NCBI GenBank assembly: GCA_020634375.1
Contig: JACKBX010000012.1
Span: 65,039-129,038 of the forward strand
DNA from: Ardenticatenaceae bacterium
GTDB taxonomy: Bacteria > Chloroflexota > Anaerolineae > Promineifilales > Promineifilaceae
Length of the DNA stretch: 64,000 nt
Reading direction: 5' to 3'
Made by a program: the position numbers and the translations under genes. Under the pieces are notes generated by a model. That model ran no database searches, was not told the DNA's origin, and worked only from the letters and a program-made list of their open reading frames with translations. Positions 58,067 through 64,000 of the stretch are shown in pieces (position 1 is the first letter of the stretch; each line of letters begins with the position of its first letter).

Positions 58067-59363
58067 GCCTCAAAGAAAGTATAACAAAACCAAACTCGAA
58101 TCCACAAAACATACCAAACGCATTACCTTGCCCATCGATTTGGTAACTTACAATGAACTCTTGCCCGACAAAAAAGCCTTTCGCCAATATTTGGATGAAA
58201 TGGTGCAAACTTATCCCGAGCTTTTTCCAGACGATATTGGTTGCGGGTACAAATTACACGGTATGATGCCGCCATCCAAGAAAATGCCTCAAGTTCAACT
58301 GCGACGGATTCAGTTAACGTCTCTTGGTGAGCAACAGCAACGACAAGTGTTTACCATTTCTCCTTGCGACATCTTACCCTATATGGCTGGTCATGTAACC
58401 AAAGTCGAAAAAGCATTGTTTCTGCGTCGTTTTGGTGTGCCGTTTTGGGCGTTGACCTATGTATTCGGGCGCAACGATTCCTATTGGTGCAACTTGACAA
58501 CAGCCCTCGGTCGCCATGATATTGTGGGTACAACAGTCAAACAGCCAGAAAACTTACCGCAACATTTACTGGCTGATGAAAAACATGCCCGCTTTCAAGG
58601 AGACAAAGCATACATTGCCACGACAGTTGCCAATGATTGTGTTTTAGGCGCATCCGTTTCTTTGACAGCCGATACCGAAGGCTTAACAGAAGCATATGGT
58701 CATTTAAGGACGAAACACAGCGACTTAAACCCAAACTACAAACCAGAAACTGTTAATGAAGACGGTTGGCGAGCAACCCATTTAGCTTGGCAGACGCTCT
58801 TTCCCACAATAACCATTATTTGCTGTTTTCTGCATGCCTTCATCAAGATTCGCTCCTGCGGCAAACGTTTGGGAGACGCTTTTGCCGACATTAAGCAGCA
58901 GGTGTGGGATATTTATCACGCTTCTGACCGCACCGACTTCCTGACAAAAATCACAGATTTGCAGTTTTGGACGAAAACGAATGCCGAGAATCTAACCGGA
59001 ACCGTGATGGAAGCCATCGAGAAGCTCTGTGCTAAAGCCGATTCCTTTGTGGTAGCCTTTGAGTATCCCGATGCCTACCGCACCAGCAACATGGTTGACC
59101 GTCATATGGAACCTATGTCTCGTTGGCTTTATGGCGCACGTTATTTTCATGGACATTTACGCTCCGCCGAACTGCAAACCAGGTCATGGGCCTTGCTTCA
59201 TAACTTTTGGCCGTATTGTCCGCGGGCAAAAGTGCGTGAAACATATCAATCACCTGCCCATAAACTCAACGGCTTTGTTTATCGTGATAATTGGCTTGAA
59301 AACCTCCTGGTAGCCACCTCGTTACAGGGTTTTCATGTCAGCAACAAAAAATGCGAGAACTAG
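58065..59363 (+). CDS. DDE-type transposase of the nested IS
   Basis: 432 residues. The first acidic residue is probably in LLADEKHARFQG, a second in VNEDGWRATHLAWQ, followed by IICCFLHAFIKIRSCGKR with the Cys-His patch, and a likely Glu in NAENLTGTVMEAIEKL or near EYPDAYRTSNMVDR. I cannot place it in a named IS family from memory: it has no RNase H pattern of IS3, IS256 or IS1595 that I can confirm. It should cut and paste its element using ends CTAGTTCT. The 8-base duplication fits several DDE families. It is intact and, given the perfect duplication, could be recently active. Alternative start GTG 58023 is inside the hairpin leader. Confidence 0.8.
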   Translation: MPQRKYNKTKLESTKHTKRITLPIDLVTYNELLPDKKAFRQYLDEMVQTYPELFPDDIGCGYKLHGMMPPSKKMPQVQLRRIQLTSLGEQQQRQVFTISPCDILPYMAGHVTKVEKALFLRRFGVPFWALTYVFGRNDSYWCNLTTALGRHDIVGTTVKQPENLPQHLLADEKHARFQGDKAYIATTVANDCVLGASVSLTADTEGLTEAYGHLRTKHSDLNPNYKPETVNEDGWRATHLAWQTLFPTITIICCFLHAFIKIRSCGKRLGDAFADIKQQVWDIYHASDRTDFLTKITDLQFWTKTNAENLTGTVMEAIEKLCAKADSFVVAFEYPDAYRTSNMVDRHMEPMSRWLYGARYFHGHLRSAELQTRSWALLHNFWPYCPRAKVRETYQSPAHKLNGFVYRDNWLENLLVATSLQGFHVSNKKCEN

Positions 59364-59371
59364 GAACATAT
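59364..59371. repeat. Target-site duplication GAACATAT, right copy
   Basis: Second copy of the 8 bases at 57982-57989. Confidence 0.93.
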
Positions 59372-59561
59372 CGCTTATTCGGAATACGACTCGCTGGTTG
59401 ACTTACGCCGCCAACTGCGGCATTATCTTGAAGTAGAGTACACGCGAGCCCGGCCGCATTCGTCGCTCAACTACATGACGCCCTTGGAGTTTGAGCAAGA
59501 ATTTTATTGGCGGCAGGTGTCTCTCTTATCCACCTAAATTGTGTCCAATAAAGTGACCGCA

Positions 59562-59987
59562 TTACAGCTGCTGTGTAACTTTTATCTCTGAAAGGATACA
59601 AGTGGCACATGCAAAAGAAGCACTTGCACCTTGCCGATACCAGTTATTTTGTGTCCAATCCGTTAAGAAACTTTCCTGGGTCGCCGCCGCATACACCCCC
59701 GGCTGGCCCAGCGGTGTTGCCGCATACCGGTTCAGCGCCTGGGGCAGCGTGGGTGGGCCGCCGGCCGCATTCGGCTGTAACGGCCGGCCCAATGCCGGGT
59801 CGTACCACCTACCCCCACCCAGATACACCACCCCCGTGGCCGCGTCGGGCAAGTCTGGCAGTGTGCCCGTTAGGGTGAGGGGCAGCGTGTTGGTCAGGGG
59901 CATGCCGTAGCCATCGTATACCATACGGCCGGCTTCGTCACCGTTCCCATCCACCAATACCAAAGAAGTGCCCGTGGGGTTGTTCAT
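59562..59987 (-). pseudogene. Orphan Rhs cassette 1, toxin end cut off by the IS3 element
   Basis: 141 residues. The first 100 residues are the conserved core of this array (GRMVYDGYGMPLTN, the LTGTLPDLPDAATG segment, GGGRWYDPALGRPLQP and ALNRYAATPLGQPGVYAAA), a remnant of the Rhs beta-shell end where the toxin normally begins. After VYAAA only 38 residues of the variable part remain, and the stop codon TAA is inside the inverted repeat of the IS3 element. The rest of the toxin is lost. ATG 59987 is the natural first codon of the remnant. No immunity gene follows. It is the third and last cassette of the array. Confidence 0.85.
59688..59975 (-). repeat. Rhs-core direct repeat R1
   Basis: About 290 bases highly similar to 61190-61485 and 62799-63075. 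The variation between copies is scattered point substitutions, many silent. Confidence 0.9.
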
Positions 59988-60001
59988 ACGTCACCAAGTG
60001 A

Positions 60002-60451
60002 CTAATCTATACTATCAATATCATCTTGAACAGAAGGCGTTTTCATTAAAGGTAGTCGCCCAAAATAAAATCTAACCAGTCCGTCTATTGCCAGTCCACA
60101 CAGACATCCCCAAAACAATATGTTTATCACTCCCCTTACTAGTAACGGAGTACTTAACAATACTGATGACAAAATTATTCGCAGAACTGACTTGATCCAG
60201 ACACTAGTTTTTTGTTCCCTACTTGTGACGGTTTGCTGAGCATAATTACTAGATTTCTCTTTCATATAGTGCAGGCTTTCAATTAACAGAATAGTTCCCG
60301 CAATAGTTCCGAGTAATATGAACACCAGTGTCGAACATCGGACAGAAACTTCACCACAATGTTGAAAAACCCATCCAAACCCAGCATATCCTGAAACCAC
60401 AAGAAGCGTCACTCCAATAATAACAAAAGTTTTCCGATCTTTATTTTGCAT
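60002..60451 (-). CDS. Membrane protein, probable immunity protein of cassette 2
   Basis: 149 residues with four hydrophobic segments (TFVIIGVTLLVVSGYAGFGWVF, STLVFILLGTIAGTILLIESL, SVLRIILSSVLLSTPLLV and GVINILFWGCLCGLAIDGL) and an acidic C-terminus ending DDIDSID. Its ATG is four bases from the stop of the upstream Rhs cassette, and the ribosome site GGAG overlaps the last codons of the toxin, so the two are translated together. A small membrane protein directly behind a polymorphic toxin tail is the standard immunity position, particularly against membrane-acting toxins. There is no similarity that I can see to the other two candidate immunity proteins here. Confidence 0.65.
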   Translation of the reverse strand: MQNKDRKTFVIIGVTLLVVSGYAGFGWVFQHCGEVSVRCSTLVFILLGTIAGTILLIESLHYMKEKSSNYAQQTVTSREQKTSVWIKSVLRIILSSVLLSTPLLVRGVINILFWGCLCGLAIDGLVRFYFGRLPLMKTPSVQDDIDSID

Positions 60452-60455
60452 AAAT

Positions 60456-61463
60456 TCACTCCAATTGTCCCAATGGGGACAGATCGCGATTTATGTTCAA
60501 ATCTCCAAAAACTGGTTCAAATATTCGACTGACTGTGTCACCAATAATTGAGTTGTCTACAAGTACTGTAACTAAGATCGGGAATACTACTAAGTCTGAT
60601 GGGTCTGGAACGTTTATCACGGCTGCGATAAACCAACCTATTCCTCTTGCACCGACTGCTCCAATTACTCCATTAGTCGCATTTACAACTGCTGCATGCC
60701 CTGTTCTTCTGAGTGCTAATTCGCGATTGGTTTGCCATAAGTCACCATCCACCAGAATAGCTTGCCACAAGCCACCAACTATCAAATCAGCACCAAATCC
60801 AGGTGCCAAATCACCTACGGTTATGCCAAGTTGTTTGTTCACGGAGATACTTCCAATACGCCTGGCAATGGTAGACTCTTCAGCACCACCAATTGTTCGC
60901 GTAAGCTGTCTCAACTCGTCAACAGCAGAATTTGAATAACCTCGCCAGTGGCCATTTCTAATAAGTTGCGTTCGGGCCTCGGATGTAAGCAAGCCTGCAT
61001 CTACTAGCTGTTGTGTGCCTCGTCTCAAGGCCCCGCCACTTGCAGACGGGTTCCGAACAATTTCTTGCCAGTATGTCCGTATCAATCTCATTCCCAACGG
61101 CGCAATGATCTTATTAGAAACGCCCTCACTAATGCTATTGGAAACAAGGGATTGGGAAAAACTTGATAATGCGTCTGGAGAAGTAGCCGCCGCCGCATAA
61201 ACCCCCGGCTGGCCCAGCGGCGTCGCCGCGTAGCGATTCAGCGCTTGGGGCAGTGTGGGTGGGCCGCCGGCCGCATTCGGTTGTAATGGTCTGCCCAATG
61301 CCGGGTCGTACCACCGACCCCCACCCAGATGCACCAGCCCTGTGGCCGCGTCGGGCAGATCGGGCAGTGTGCCGGTTAGCGTTAAGGGGAAGGTGTTGGT
61401 CAGGGGCATGCCGTAGCCATCGTATACTATGCGGCCGGCTCCGTTGCCATTCCCACCCACCAA
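60456..61463 (-). CDS. Orphan Rhs cassette 2: core plus variable toxin
   Basis: 335 residues. Residues 1-95 repeat the Rhs core, GRIVYDGYGMPLTN to GQPGVYAAAA. The variable part (about 240 residues) begins SPDALSSFSQSLVS and contains a Gly/Ala-rich, hydrophobic region (AAVVNATNGVIGAVGARGIGWFIAAVINVP, and FPILVTVLVDNSIIGDTVSRIFEP) and ends DLSPLGQLE. No nuclease or deaminase motif is seen; membrane insertion is the best guess. There is no ATG: the frame opens at a stop 43 bases upstream and TTG 61463 is the first usable start. It may be silent until recombined with a complete rhs gene upstream. A membrane protein gene follows. Confidence 0.75.
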   Translation of the reverse strand: MVGGNGNGAGRIVYDGYGMPLTNTFPLTLTGTLPDLPDAATGLVHLGGGRWYDPALGRPLQPNAAGGPPTLPQALNRYAATPLGQPGVYAAAATSPDALSSFSQSLVSNSISEGVSNKIIAPLGMRLIRTYWQEIVRNPSASGGALRRGTQQLVDAGLLTSEARTQLIRNGHWRGYSNSAVDELRQLTRTIGGAEESTIARRIGSISVNKQLGITVGDLAPGFGADLIVGGLWQAILVDGDLWQTNRELALRRTGHAAVVNATNGVIGAVGARGIGWFIAAVINVPDPSDLVVFPILVTVLVDNSIIGDTVSRIFEPVFGDLNINRDLSPLGQLE

Positions 61464-61485
61464 TACCAGAGAAGTGCCAGTGGGG
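61190..61485 (-). repeat. Rhs-core direct repeat R2
   Basis: Second copy of the conserved core; see R1 and R3. It borders the toxin-coding DNA of cassette 2. Confidence 0.9.
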
Positions 61486-61538
61486 CCGTTCGCCCAATCA
61501 CAAATTCAGCGAGCAAAGCGCTATGTGAATTTTATTGT

Positions 61539-62003
61539 TCATGGCCTCTTACCTAGCCGCTGCCAACCGTGCTTTTGGGCTACGCTATCAGCCCATTGTG
61601 CCAGATCAACCTCAGTGCGGGTTTCTCTTTCCCATTTCTTCACCCCCATTTGGCGCACTTCCTCAAACATCTCATCCAAAACATGGTCATAATTTTTCCT
61701 AAGCCAACTCAGCCACATTGGAAGAATCCAATCTGGCAGCCAGAAACTTAGGATGACACCAGTAAGGAATGAAAAGAGTAAAGGAATTGTCAACGGATCG
61801 TTATACTCAGGGAAAATAATCATTAATCCTATGGTCATAATACCTAAACCCATAGGAACAGCTATCAGAAAGGCACCTACAGGAGCCAGAACAGGAAAGC
61901 CCCCCCCGAAAAAAAGCCAGCGAAGTTTTCCTATACGTACCATTATACCTACCCAAACCATAAGCAATCCAACACCAAGGATGCCTAAAGTCAATTCGTC
62001 CAT
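61539..62003 (-). CDS. Membrane protein, probable immunity protein of cassette 3
   Basis: 154 residues with four hydrophobic segments (LGVGLLMVWVGIMV, FPVLAPVGAFLIAVPMGLG, IMTIGLMIIF, IPLLFSFLTGVILSFWL) and a soluble C-terminal half (MWLSWLRKNYDHVLDEMFEEV, then VDLAQWADSVAQKHGW). That half matches the protein at 63138-63632 (WLRWLEANHGDIIHLLKEEA and GLAEWVTEVRHKYK), so the two are homologues. Both lie directly behind homologous toxin tails, which is good evidence for a toxin/immunity pairing. GAGG precedes ATG 62003. It would protect the membrane against its own toxin. Confidence 0.7.
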   Translation of the reverse strand: MDELTLGILGVGLLMVWVGIMVRIGKLRWLFFGGGFPVLAPVGAFLIAVPMGLGIMTIGLMIIFPEYNDPLTIPLLFSFLTGVILSFWLPDWILPMWLSWLRKNYDHVLDEMFEEVRQMGVKKWERETRTEVDLAQWADSVAQKHGWQRLGKRP

Positions 62004-62043
62004 TAAAGTTACCTCATCCTATTTCAATGATCACAAAGCCAGA

Positions 62044-63111
62044 TCATGGCAACGGGGCTAGATGACGTTCAGGTATATTACCAGTCCGTTCAAATATTAC
62101 TGGAGTCACCTGCAACTCTGCCCACAGTCCAACGCCAAAGCCGACTACGGTACCCACTACAGTCCCTACAATAGGTACACCGGTAGCTGTACCTGCCAAA
62201 GCCCCAACTCCAGCACCAGCGAATGCAGCTGCAAGACTTACACCCCCGGAGATACCAGCCCTACGTACTTTTTGCCATCCTGTTAGATACGGATTACCCC
62301 AATCATCATAAAGTTGGAAGCCAGCACCAATTATAAAGGCAGCACCGCCTGCTTTTAATCCCGTTTTCCACCACGGATTAAATTCGCCATACGTTCCCCG
62401 TTCTGTAATGGGCACTTCCCACTGTTCCAGCAACCGGGTTTTAGAATACCGGCTGATAGCCACCTCGCCACCACCAAGCAATTCATCGGCAAACGAACCG
62501 CTCAGATTGTCCAGCCTCAGCTCGGTTTGGGTCGTGATGAACCGTTTTTCATACTGGGCGGCAATTGAGTTGCCTATCCCCCATGGCAAGCGGATCAAGA
62601 CCTGACCAGCCCGGCTGGTGGTAAACCGGCTGACAAGACCAGATATGCCGTTTACGGGCAGATAGCTCGTTTCAATCAACCCCCATATTTGTGTTTCGAC
62701 TACCCTACTTGCCGGAGCTAAATCAATTGCTACTCCAAGAACCGTACCGGGCATCTGATGTCCAAACGCAGTGGCAAACAGGTTGCTCTTCGTCGCCTCA
62801 TACACCCCCGGCTGGCCTACCGGCGTCGCCGCGTAGCGGTTCAGCGCCTGGGGCAACGTGGGCGGGCCGCCGGCCGCATCCGGTTGCAAAGGCCTGCCCA
62901 GTGCCGGGTCGTACCACCGACCCCCACCCAGGTGCACCAACCCCGTAGCCGCATCGGGCAAGTCGGGCAGTGTGCCGGTTAGCGTCAGGGGAAGAGTGTT
63001 GGTCAGGGGCATACCGTAGCCATCGTACACCATACGGCCGGCGTCGTCACCATTCCCATCCAACAGCACCAGCGTCACATCTGTGGAGTTGTTGATAAGG
63101 TAGTAGTGCAA
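62044..63111 (-). CDS. Orphan Rhs cassette 3: core plus Gly-rich toxin
   Basis: 355 residues. Residues 1-105 are the core, beginning HYYLINNSTDVTLVLLDGNGDDAGRM, close to a true Rhs (HYYL..LGS..L) end. The variable part from about 106 has ATKSNLFATAFGHQMPGTVLG and then two glycine-zipper-like membrane stretches (GGAAFIIGAGFQL, and AAFAGAGVGALAGTATGVPIVGTVVGTVVG). It ends VIFERTGNIPERHLAPLP. The last 90 residues match the end of the rhs gene at 63649, so both are likely pore-forming or membrane-inserting toxins of one family. Start TTG 63111 only; the frame is open further up into the preceding gene's end, so it is an orphan fragment. Confidence 0.75.
   Translation of the reverse strand: MHYYLINNSTDVTLVLLDGNGDDAGRMVYDGYGMPLTNTLPLTLTGTLPDLPDAATGLVHLGGGRWYDPALGRPLQPDAAGGPPTLPQALNRYAATPVGQPGVYEATKSNLFATAFGHQMPGTVLGVAIDLAPASRVVETQIWGLIETSYLPVNGISGLVSRFTTSRAGQVLIRLPWGIGNSIAAQYEKRFITTQTELRLDNLSGSFADELLGGGEVAISRYSKTRLLEQWEVPITERGTYGEFNPWWKTGLKAGGAAFIIGAGFQLYDDWGNPYLTGWQKVRRAGISGGVSLAAAFAGAGVGALAGTATGVPIVGTVVGTVVGFGVGLWAELQVTPVIFERTGNIPERHLAPLP
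62799..63075 (-). repeat. Rhs-core direct repeat R3
   Basis: Third copy of the conserved core; the repeats are direct and about 1.5 kb apart, suitable for homologous exchange of toxin tails. Confidence 0.9.
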
Positions 63112-63137
63112 GCTGCCAATAGTCCAATTACAAACGC

Positions 63138-63632
63138 TTACTTTGCATGAGGATCGCCAATAAAGCGTTGATCGGGATGATCAAATTTGTATTTGTGCCG
63201 CACTTCTGTCACCCACTCTGCTAGGCCCTCAGGTGTTTTGACTCTATGTGCCCAACTATTTTTCTCTCTTTTTTCTGCAGCAAATGCCTCTTCCTTCAAC
63301 AAGTGTATGATATCCCCGTGATTTGCTTCTAACCAACGCAACCATTTAGGTTTCATGAAACGAGGTTGCCACATTGCCAGAAAAACTGATAGTAAAATCA
63401 AAGGGATGCCTATGTACAATGTCAGTATATCTAATTGTTTTTTTGAAAGCGCATTATCATAAAACATGTAAGCCATTATGAACAACACTAATGCAGCGGG
63501 AAAAGCACCGAAAACAATTCCAGTTGGCACAATAGGTGTAGATTTTTGCCACCACCAGCTTTTCTCGCCGAAGTATGGTGTAAGGCCCAAAACGATAAAA
63601 TATAGGCCTAAACAGCAAAACAGAATGACCAT
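63138..63632 (-). CDS. Membrane protein, probable immunity protein of the rhs gene
   Basis: 164 residues. It has four hydrophobic segments (LFCCLGLYFIVLGLTPYF, IVPTGIVFGAFPAALVLFIMAY, ILTLYIGIPLILLSVFLAMW) and a soluble tail with WLRWLEANHGDIIHLLKEEAFAAEKREK and TPEGLAEWVTEVRHKYKFDHP. It is homologous to the protein at 61539-62003, and the toxins before them are homologous, too. AGGAG is 7 bases before ATG 63632, 16 bases after the rhs stop codon. This tight spacing with the toxin end is what is expected for an immunity gene of an Rhs system. Function is inferred from position and homology within the array. Confidence 0.72.
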   Translation of the reverse strand: MVILFCCLGLYFIVLGLTPYFGEKSWWWQKSTPIVPTGIVFGAFPAALVLFIMAYMFYDNALSKKQLDILTLYIGIPLILLSVFLAMWQPRFMKPKWLRWLEANHGDIIHLLKEEAFAAEKREKNSWAHRVKTPEGLAEWVTEVRHKYKFDHPDQRFIGDPHAK

Positions 63633-63648
63633 GCTATCTCCTCTTGGG

Positions 63649-64000
63649 TTACTGATTTAGGGGGGCTAATTGCCTGGTTGGTACAGCACCCGGACGCTCA
63701 TAAATTCTGGGCGCAATCCAAAGATCCCAAGCTATAGAAACTCCAACGCCAATCACTAAACCAACAGGGCCTGCAATGGCCGCTCCAACTAACTTGGCTG
63801 CACCTTTTCCGATACCAAAGCTAACAAGTGATCCGATTCCTTGTCCCCAAAATGCTCTTTGAAGTCGCTGGGTGTTATTCAAGTATGGTGTACTCGAATC
63901 TAGCCACAACTGATATCCCACATCAATTCCAAACCCAATGCCGGCATCCAGCAGGTTTAACCCCAATTTGCTCGCCAGCAGCTTGCCCACCACCCGGCCG
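63649..64000 (-). CDS. rhs gene, C-terminal toxin end (incomplete)
   Basis: The frame is open from the window edge to TAG at 63649-63651 (117 residues seen). It begins GRVVGKLLASKLGLNLLDAGIGFGIDVGYQLWLD, continues SSTPYLNNTQRLQRAFWG, and has a glycine-zipper-like stretch (GSLVSFGIGKGAAKLVGAAIAGPVGLVIGVGVSIAW), ending ERPGAVPTRQLAPLNQ. The last 90 residues match the end of cassette 3 in pattern and partly in identity. The rest of the gene, presumably the Rhs core and its upstream delivery domain, lies outside the window. Because the full-length gene, if it exists, is upstream on the minus strand, this is probably the expressed toxin, with the three orphans as a reserve. Confidence 0.75.
   Translation of the reverse strand, partial: GRVVGKLLASKLGLNLLDAGIGFGIDVGYQLWLDSSTPYLNNTQRLQRAFWGQGIGSLVSFGIGKGAAKLVGAAIAGPVGLVIGVGVSIAWDLWIAPRIYERPGAVPTRQLAPLNQ

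Larger units (their letters stand above)
57990..59363 (+). mobile_element. Nested IS of 1374 bases, family not assigned
   Basis: Ends CTAGTTCT and AGAACTAG are inverted, with further partial match in the following 20 bases. An 8-base target duplication flanks it. It contains a single transposase gene whose stop codon TAG is formed by the last three bases of the element. Confidence 0.93.
57316..59537 (+). pseudogene. IS3 OrfB (DDE transposase) interrupted by an IS
   Basis: Exon-like parts 57316-57989 and 59372-59537 together give 840 bases, or 279 residues, once the inserted IS and one 8-base duplication are removed, which proves the reconstruction. The first part contains the DDE acid residues: WVGDITYL (first Asp), HSDQGRQY (second Asp) and NGLVERFIRTVKEEHI (Glu). 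The remaining part, starting AYSEYDSLVDLRRQL and ending RQVSLLST, is the usual C-terminal segment after the KEEH box. Before the second insertion this was a complete rve-domain integrase-like transposase. It is now non-functional unless trans-complemented. Confidence 0.93.
56932..59566. mobile_element. IS3-family insertion sequence, interrupted by a second IS
   Basis: Left end TGTAATGCGG at 56932 and right end CCGCATTACA at 59557-59566 are inverted repeats that extend through TTTATTGGACAC with a few mismatches. Without the internal insert the element is 1253 bases. It carries orfA and orfB. No clear target duplication is seen (GTG or AGTG on the left, GCTG on the right), and flanking genes on the two sides differ, which indicates rearrangement after insertion. 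Confidence 0.9.

Noticed and set aside
59688..63075. The Rhs-core direct repeats as a transposon
   Set aside because: They are coding, in one orientation, have no terminal inverted repeats or transposase and are explained by duplicated rhs ends.
1..64000. tRNA, rRNA and replication-origin features
   Set aside because: No cloverleaf with a T-arm consensus, rRNA-like stretch or DnaA-box cluster was seen by reading; a covariance-model search would be needed to exclude divergent tRNAs.

Overview
The window looks like chromosomal DNA of a filamentous Chloroflexota bacterium of the Anaerolineae type. This is inferred from gene content and from genome-specific repeats, not from a marker gene; no rRNA or tRNA gene was seen. 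An eight-base palindrome, ACGGCCGT, occurs about every 450 bases in the first 9 kb (20 copies by eye) and continues up to about 56.6 kb. It then disappears completely from 56932 to the end. That break coincides with an insertion-sequence nest followed by an Rhs toxin array, so the last 7 kb probably have a different history.

Layout. 1-3.4 kb: end of an EamA permease, an SPFH membrane protein behind a strong promoter with paired operators, an RpiB-like isomerase, and a radical SAM DNA-repair-type protein whose promoter suggests a leaderless mRNA. 3.4-9.0 kb, minus strand: a small helical protein, an aldo/keto reductase, an ECF sigma factor with its membrane-anchored partner, and parA-parB. 9.3-12.8 kb: GMC oxidoreductase plus aldehyde dehydrogenase, probably successive steps of alcohol oxidation. 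13.8-18 kb: a copper-efflux operon (csoR, HMA chaperone, copA, Met-rich cytochrome c lipoprotein) with a CsoR operator. 18.2-29 kb: central and peptide metabolism (ADP-forming acyl-CoA synthetase, pckA, M32 and M28 peptidases, esterase, aldehyde dehydrogenase). 29.1-32.3 kb: a Fur regulator and a CbiMQO cobalt/nickel ECF transporter. 32.3-38.7 kb: an S51-like protein fused to a CysS tail, a hydrolase, a wax-ester-synthase-like protein fused to a helix-hairpin-helix domain, a lone phage-type antirepressor, an RlmM-like methyltransferase and a histidine phosphatase. 38.8-43.0 kb: a TPP riboswitch with terminator and thiBPQ. 43.0-43.7 kb: a REP-associated tyrosine transposase with matching palindromes. 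43.7-56.3 kb: three large or conserved minus-strand genes (S8 protease with PKD domain, RNase PH, thioester alpha-2-macroglobulin lipoprotein) and a reductase. 56.5-59.6 kb: a DUF2779 remnant, then an IS3 element carrying a second IS in its orfB. 59.6-64 kb, minus strand: the end of an rhs gene and three orphan Rhs C-terminal cassettes, three of the four units followed by a small membrane protein that fits an immunity gene.

Two repeat systems cut across this layout. Ten copies of a hairpin built from GTGAAAC-like words lie between genes. Several other word-repeat families (CAGTAAC, CAATTGT, CATCCTT, GAGATTG and others) fill intergenic spaces and also sit in frame inside copA, thiP, thiQ, the S8 protease and the macroglobulin gene. 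REP palindromes additionally form the last codons of thiQ and lie inside the REP transposase gene itself.
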